Shown here piece after piece: positions 35,749 to 38,481 of a stretch of 38,481 bases of DNA (position 1 is the stretch's first letter; each line of letters opens with the position of its first letter). The stretch comes from an uncultured bacterium (lineage in GTDB: Bacteria > Acidobacteriota > Thermoanaerobaculia > Thermoanaerobaculales > Thermoanaerobaculaceae): positions 1 to 38,481 of the forward strand of contig CALEVZ010000082.1 in assembly GCA_937924755.1 (NCBI GenBank). The letters are read 5' to 3'. Position numbers and translations under genes: made by a program. The notes beneath the pieces were generated by a model. The model saw only the letters and a list, made by a program, of their open reading frames with translations. It searched no databases and had not been told where the DNA came from.

Positions 35749-36511
35749 GCATCCTCCGCCGCAGCACCTCACCCGCCAGATCCAGGTAGGCCTTCGCCCC
35801 GCGGCTCTTGATGTCGTACTCCAGGATGCTCTGCCCAAACGAGGGCGCTTCCGCCAGGCGCACGTTGCGCGGAACGAGGGTCTCGAACACCCGGGGACCG
35901 AAAAACTTCTGCACCTCCTCCACCACCTGCTTGGCCAGACCGAGCCGCTCGTCATAAAGGGTTAGCACGACGCCCTCAATTTCCAATTGCGGGTTCCACG
36001 CCGACCGCACCCGCTCGATAGTCCGCAGCAACTCGCTGACGCCCTCGAGGGCGAAGTACTCGCACTGCACGGGAATCAGCACGGCGTCGGCCGCCACCAG
36101 CGCATTCACGGTCAAAAGACCCAGGGAGGGAGGACAGTCGACCAGTACCCACTGGTATCGGGAGGGCAGGCATCGCCGCGCCGCCTGGAGGCGCTGGGCG
36201 CGGTCTGGCTCGTTCATTAGTTCGATCTCGGCGCCCACCAGATCGCGGCGAGATGGGAGCAAAGCGAGGTTGGGAAAAGCGGTGGGGAGGATGGCTGCGC
36301 CCGGGTCGGCCACCCCGGTGAGAACCTCGTAGGAGCTAAGCTTCTCGCCGCCGCGACCAACCCCCGACGAGCAATTCGCCTGGGGATCCAGGTCGATGAG
36401 GAGGACTTCCTGCTCGTAGGTGGCCAAAGCGGCCCCGAGATTGATGGCGGTGGTCGTCTTGCCAACTCCGCCCTTCTGGTTTGCGATTGCCACAACTCTC
36501 TGGAAACTCAC
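35726..36511 (-). CDS. parA: Chromosome partitioning ATPase ParA (Soj)
   Basis: A 261-residue deviant-Walker ATPase. The Walker A motif KGGVGKTT with the signature Lys lies near residues 12-19, Walker A' LIDLDPQANCSSG follows, and Walker B is VLVDCPPSLG. The GTG at 36511 is chosen since it follows GGAGAAAGG and gives the standard MSFQRVVAIANQKGG start. An ATG at 36541, inside parS, would add MFHVKHAGER but has no ribosome site. It works with ParB and the parS site that lies just upstream to segregate origins. Confidence 0.96.
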   Translation of the reverse strand: MSFQRVVAIANQKGGVGKTTTAINLGAALATYEQEVLLIDLDPQANCSSGVGRGGEKLSSYEVLTGVADPGAAILPTAFPNLALLPSRRDLVGAEIELMNEPDRAQRLQAARRCLPSRYQWVLVDCPPSLGLLTVNALVAADAVLIPVQCEYFALEGVSELLRTIERVRSAWNPQLEIEGVVLTLYDERLGLAKQVVEEVQKFFGPRVFETLVPRNVRLAEAPSFGQSILEYDIKSRGAKAYLDLAGEVLRRRMHGQVAIG

Positions 36512-36524
36512 CCTTTCTCCCGCG

Positions 36525-36540
36525 TGTTTCACGTGAAACA
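36525..36540. other. parS centromere site
   Basis: TGTTTCACGTGAAACA is a perfect 16-bp palindrome and an exact match to the bacterial parS consensus. It lies between parA and rsmG. The last codons and stop of rsmG (Cys-Phe-Thr-stop) are written by it, which shows the gene end has accommodated the site. Confidence 0.95.
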
Positions 36541-37125
36541 TCGCCGCCAGACGTGCATGAGGCCCCCTCCGGGCGTTGACAGTGGGGAGGGTAACACACG
36601 CTCTCCCGGCTCCACATTCACTCCACCCTCCCCGCTCCACCAGAGCATCACGCCCCCGGGCTTTACCAATTGCGCCGCCGCCCCCACCCACTCCCGCGCC
36701 GCCACACCCCGGCACGTCAGCGCCTCGTACGGACCACCCTCATGGACCTGCCACCGCTCCCGCCGAACTTCGGCATCCACGCCCACCTCCCGCACCACCT
36801 CGCGCAGAAAAGCCCATCGCCGCTCCCGCGGCTCCAGAAGAACTCCCCGCAAACCCTCTCTCACCACCAACAGGGGAATCGCCGGAAAGCCGTTTCCCGA
36901 ACCGATGTCCACCAGGCACCGCGCCTCCGCCAAAAACGGCAGCCCCACCAGGGCATCCAGCGTGTGCACCCCCGCCCGCTCCCCCGCCCCCGGCCCCCGC
37001 AAGTTGGTCACCCGCCCAAAGCGCCTGAGGAGAGCGAAAAAAACCCTCAACCTCTCCCCCGCCCCAGCGCCCACCCCGGCATCCAGCAACGTCTCCAGAA
37101 AACGCCGTTCCTCCAGGCCGATCAC
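36529..37125 (-). CDS. rsmG: 16S rRNA (guanine-N7) methyltransferase RsmG (GidB)
   Basis: A 198-residue SAM-dependent methyltransferase that modifies G527 of 16S rRNA. The SAM-binding loop is VDIGSGNGFPAIPL (about 72-85), followed by LLEPRERRWAFLREV, both typical. The N-terminal helices (LRVFFALLRRFGRVTNL) match the family. The GTG at 37125 overlaps the yidC stop by four bases (GTGA). The C-terminal ten residues are not conserved and run into parS. The usual mnmE and jag genes between yidC and rsmG are absent. Confidence 0.93.
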   Translation of the reverse strand: MIGLEERRFLETLLDAGVGAGAGERLRVFFALLRRFGRVTNLRGPGAGERAGVHTLDALVGLPFLAEARCLVDIGSGNGFPAIPLLVVREGLRGVLLEPRERRWAFLREVVREVGVDAEVRRERWQVHEGGPYEALTCRGVAAREWVGAAAQLVKPGGVMLWWSGEGGVNVEPGERVLPSPLSTPGGGLMHVWRRCFT

Positions 37126-38481
37126 CCCTTCGCAGGCGCTTCCCGCAGCAGCCGCTCCGTGGCGACTTGCTGCGCGATCGTCAACAGGTTGTTCACCAGC
37201 CAGTACAGCACCAGCCCTGCCGGAAAACTCATGAACATGAAACCGAAGATCAACGGCATCATCAAGAACAACCGCCGCTGCGCCGGATCGGCCGCCTGAG
37301 GAGCCAACTTTTGCTGCACGAACATGCTCACCGTCATCAGGATCGGCAGGATATAGGTCGGATCCTTCTGCGCCAAATCGGTGATCCAGAGAGCAAACGG
37401 CGCCTGTCGCAGCTCGATGGCGTGGGCGAAGAGGCTATACAGCGCCCACAGGATCGGTAGCTGCAACAGCAATGGCAGGCATCCTCCCATGGGGTTCACC
37501 CCTTCCTGCTTATACAATGCCATCACCTCCTGGTTCATGCGCGCCCGCGCCTGCGGATCCTTCTTCGCCCGCTCCTTGTAGCGATCCTGGATAGCCTTCA
37601 TTTTCGGCTGCACCTTCTGCAACCGGCGCATCGCCACTGTGCTCTTGTGGGTGAGGGGAAACAACACCACCCTCAATGCGGCCGTCAGCACAATAATCGC
37701 CACCCCCCAGTTCCCCACCCACGAGTAGATCCACTTCAACGCCACCAAAAAGCCCACCGACAGCAGACCAAAAATCCCGAAGGACAGAGTCTCATCCAGC
37801 CCCCTGCCATATCCCACCAGAACGTCGTGCGCTTTCGGCCCGGCGTACAAGGTGCCCCGTACCGCCCCTCCACCTCCGCCGGCGACCACCGCCGCCCCCC
37901 CCTTCTCCCGCACCACTGCCACCTCCCCCACACCCCCATCGGGCAGTAGCACCGTCAAGAAGTACTGGTCCTCCACCCCAGCAAACTCGACCAGACCGCT
38001 AAACCGGGCCCCCCCCTTCACCTTCCCGGCGTCAATCCGCTCCAGGTCCCCGTTGACCCGCACCACCGCCGACAGCCGCTCAAAGTAACCCCCCTTCTTT
38101 CCCGTCGCCTCACCGGTGCTGGAAATCACCACCCCATCCCGCCCGGCCGCCCCGCCCGCCCGAACATCCACCTCCACGCCAAAGCGGCCCCTCCCCAGTC
38201 CCACCCGCTTCTGCACCCAAGCACCCGCCCCATCGCTCCAACGCAGCTTCACCCCTTCCTCCCCCCGCTCCACAAGGTAAGGCTCACTGTTCCAGGGACC
38301 TGCCGAAGCCATCCGCAGTGGTGGCGTGGAAAAAGCCCTCACCAATTCCAGCGGCCGCCCCTCCTCGTCCCGGAAACCCTTCAGAACGATGGACGAAAGC
38401 ACACCCCCGGCTCCGCTCACCACCACGCGCACGTCGTCGTCTTCCAGGACCACCTCCTCGACGACGTCCCCTCTCACCGCC
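37122..38481 (-). CDS. yidC: Membrane insertase YidC, N-terminus beyond window
   Basis: The frame is open to the right edge, so the first transmembrane helix lies outside the window. What is present is the periplasmic beta-supersandwich domain (about 240 residues, up to GRGLDETLSFG) and the insertase core of five helices (LLSVGFLVALKWIYSWVGNWG, ALRVVLFPLTHKSTVAMRRLQ, the GGCLPLLLQLPILWALYSLF block, YILPILMTVSMFVQQKL and LPLIFGFMFMSFPAGLVLYWLVNN-like segment). The hydrophilic groove Arg is the Arg of ALRVVLFPLTHKS. The large periplasmic domain marks a Gram-negative-type YidC. It helps insert and fold inner-membrane proteins. Confidence 0.96.
   Translation of the reverse strand, partial: AVRGDVVEEVVLEDDDVRVVVSGAGGVLSSIVLKGFRDEEGRPLELVRAFSTPPLRMASAGPWNSEPYLVERGEEGVKLRWSDGAGAWVQKRVGLGRGRFGVEVDVRAGGAAGRDGVVISSTGEATGKKGGYFERLSAVVRVNGDLERIDAGKVKGGARFSGLVEFAGVEDQYFLTVLLPDGGVGEVAVVREKGGAAVVAGGGGGAVRGTLYAGPKAHDVLVGYGRGLDETLSFGIFGLLSVGFLVALKWIYSWVGNWGVAIIVLTAALRVVLFPLTHKSTVAMRRLQKVQPKMKAIQDRYKERAKKDPQARARMNQEVMALYKQEGVNPMGGCLPLLLQLPILWALYSLFAHAIELRQAPFALWITDLAQKDPTYILPILMTVSMFVQQKLAPQAADPAQRRLFLMMPLIFGFMFMSFPAGLVLYWLVNNLLTIAQQVATERLLREAPAKG

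Overview
The window is a GC-rich (roughly 70 percent G+C by eye), densely coded piece of a bacterial chromosome. Outer-membrane features (a beta-barrel porin with a terminal Phe), a very large secreted protein built from carboxypeptidase-regulatory-like beta-sandwich repeats, a bactofilin tied to parB, and frequent GTG starts suggest a Gram-negative bacterium of Acidobacteriota type. That placement is an inference from style; no rRNA or marker gene here settles it. The right end (yidC - rsmG - parS - parA - parB) is the classic neighbourhood of a chromosomal replication origin.

Layout. 1-5102 (+): a lipid or acyl-CoA operon with the end of a KAS III-like protein, an alpha/beta hydrolase, an AMP-forming acyl-CoA ligase, an SCP-x-like thiolase and a second alpha/beta hydrolase. 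5113-10594 (-): a 1326-residue secreted repeat protein, a small paralogue of its N-terminal domain, and a gene broken by two frameshifts. 10747-16144: a DMT permease, a small hypothetical protein, a divergent carboxymuconolactone-decarboxylase-like gene facing a DinB-like gene, a POT peptide transporter, and on the minus strand serS with a coupled exported protein. 16355-23065 (+): a four-gene surface-polysaccharide operon (giant GT-C membrane protein, GT2, DUF1972/GT4 and a polyprenyl-phosphate sugar transferase). 23010-27147: a membrane protein and a secreted M16-like protein fired from one symmetric promoter, then tyrS. 27101-33909 (-): an eight-gene iron operon. 34070-38481 (-): a Fur-family regulator, bactofilin, parB, parA, parS, rsmG and partial yidC.

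The strongest candidate for an undescribed system is the iron operon. feoB, a 63-residue eight-Cys protein, a full-length DtxR-like regulator, a truncated DtxR-like regulator with a four-Cys tail, apbE (a flavin transferase), an outer-membrane porin, a small exported protein with an ApbE-type flavinylation motif, and a four-helix His-rich membrane protein are all overlapping or within 35 nt. Together they read as a co-regulated route: ferric iron enters through the porin, is reduced by a covalently flavinylated carrier fed from the quinone pool through a di-heme membrane protein, and the ferrous iron is pumped in by FeoB.

A second theme is expression style. Five genes at three unrelated loci have a -10-like hexamer ending exactly 6-7 nt before the start codon and no Shine-Dalgarno sequence, which predicts leaderless mRNAs; two of them share a palindromic -10. 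Convergent gene pairs have almost no space between them and often overlap. No tRNA, rRNA, CRISPR or insertion sequence was seen, and no stretch longer than about 165 bases between genes, apart from the 210-base serS/GT-C divergent gap, lacks a proposed gene.
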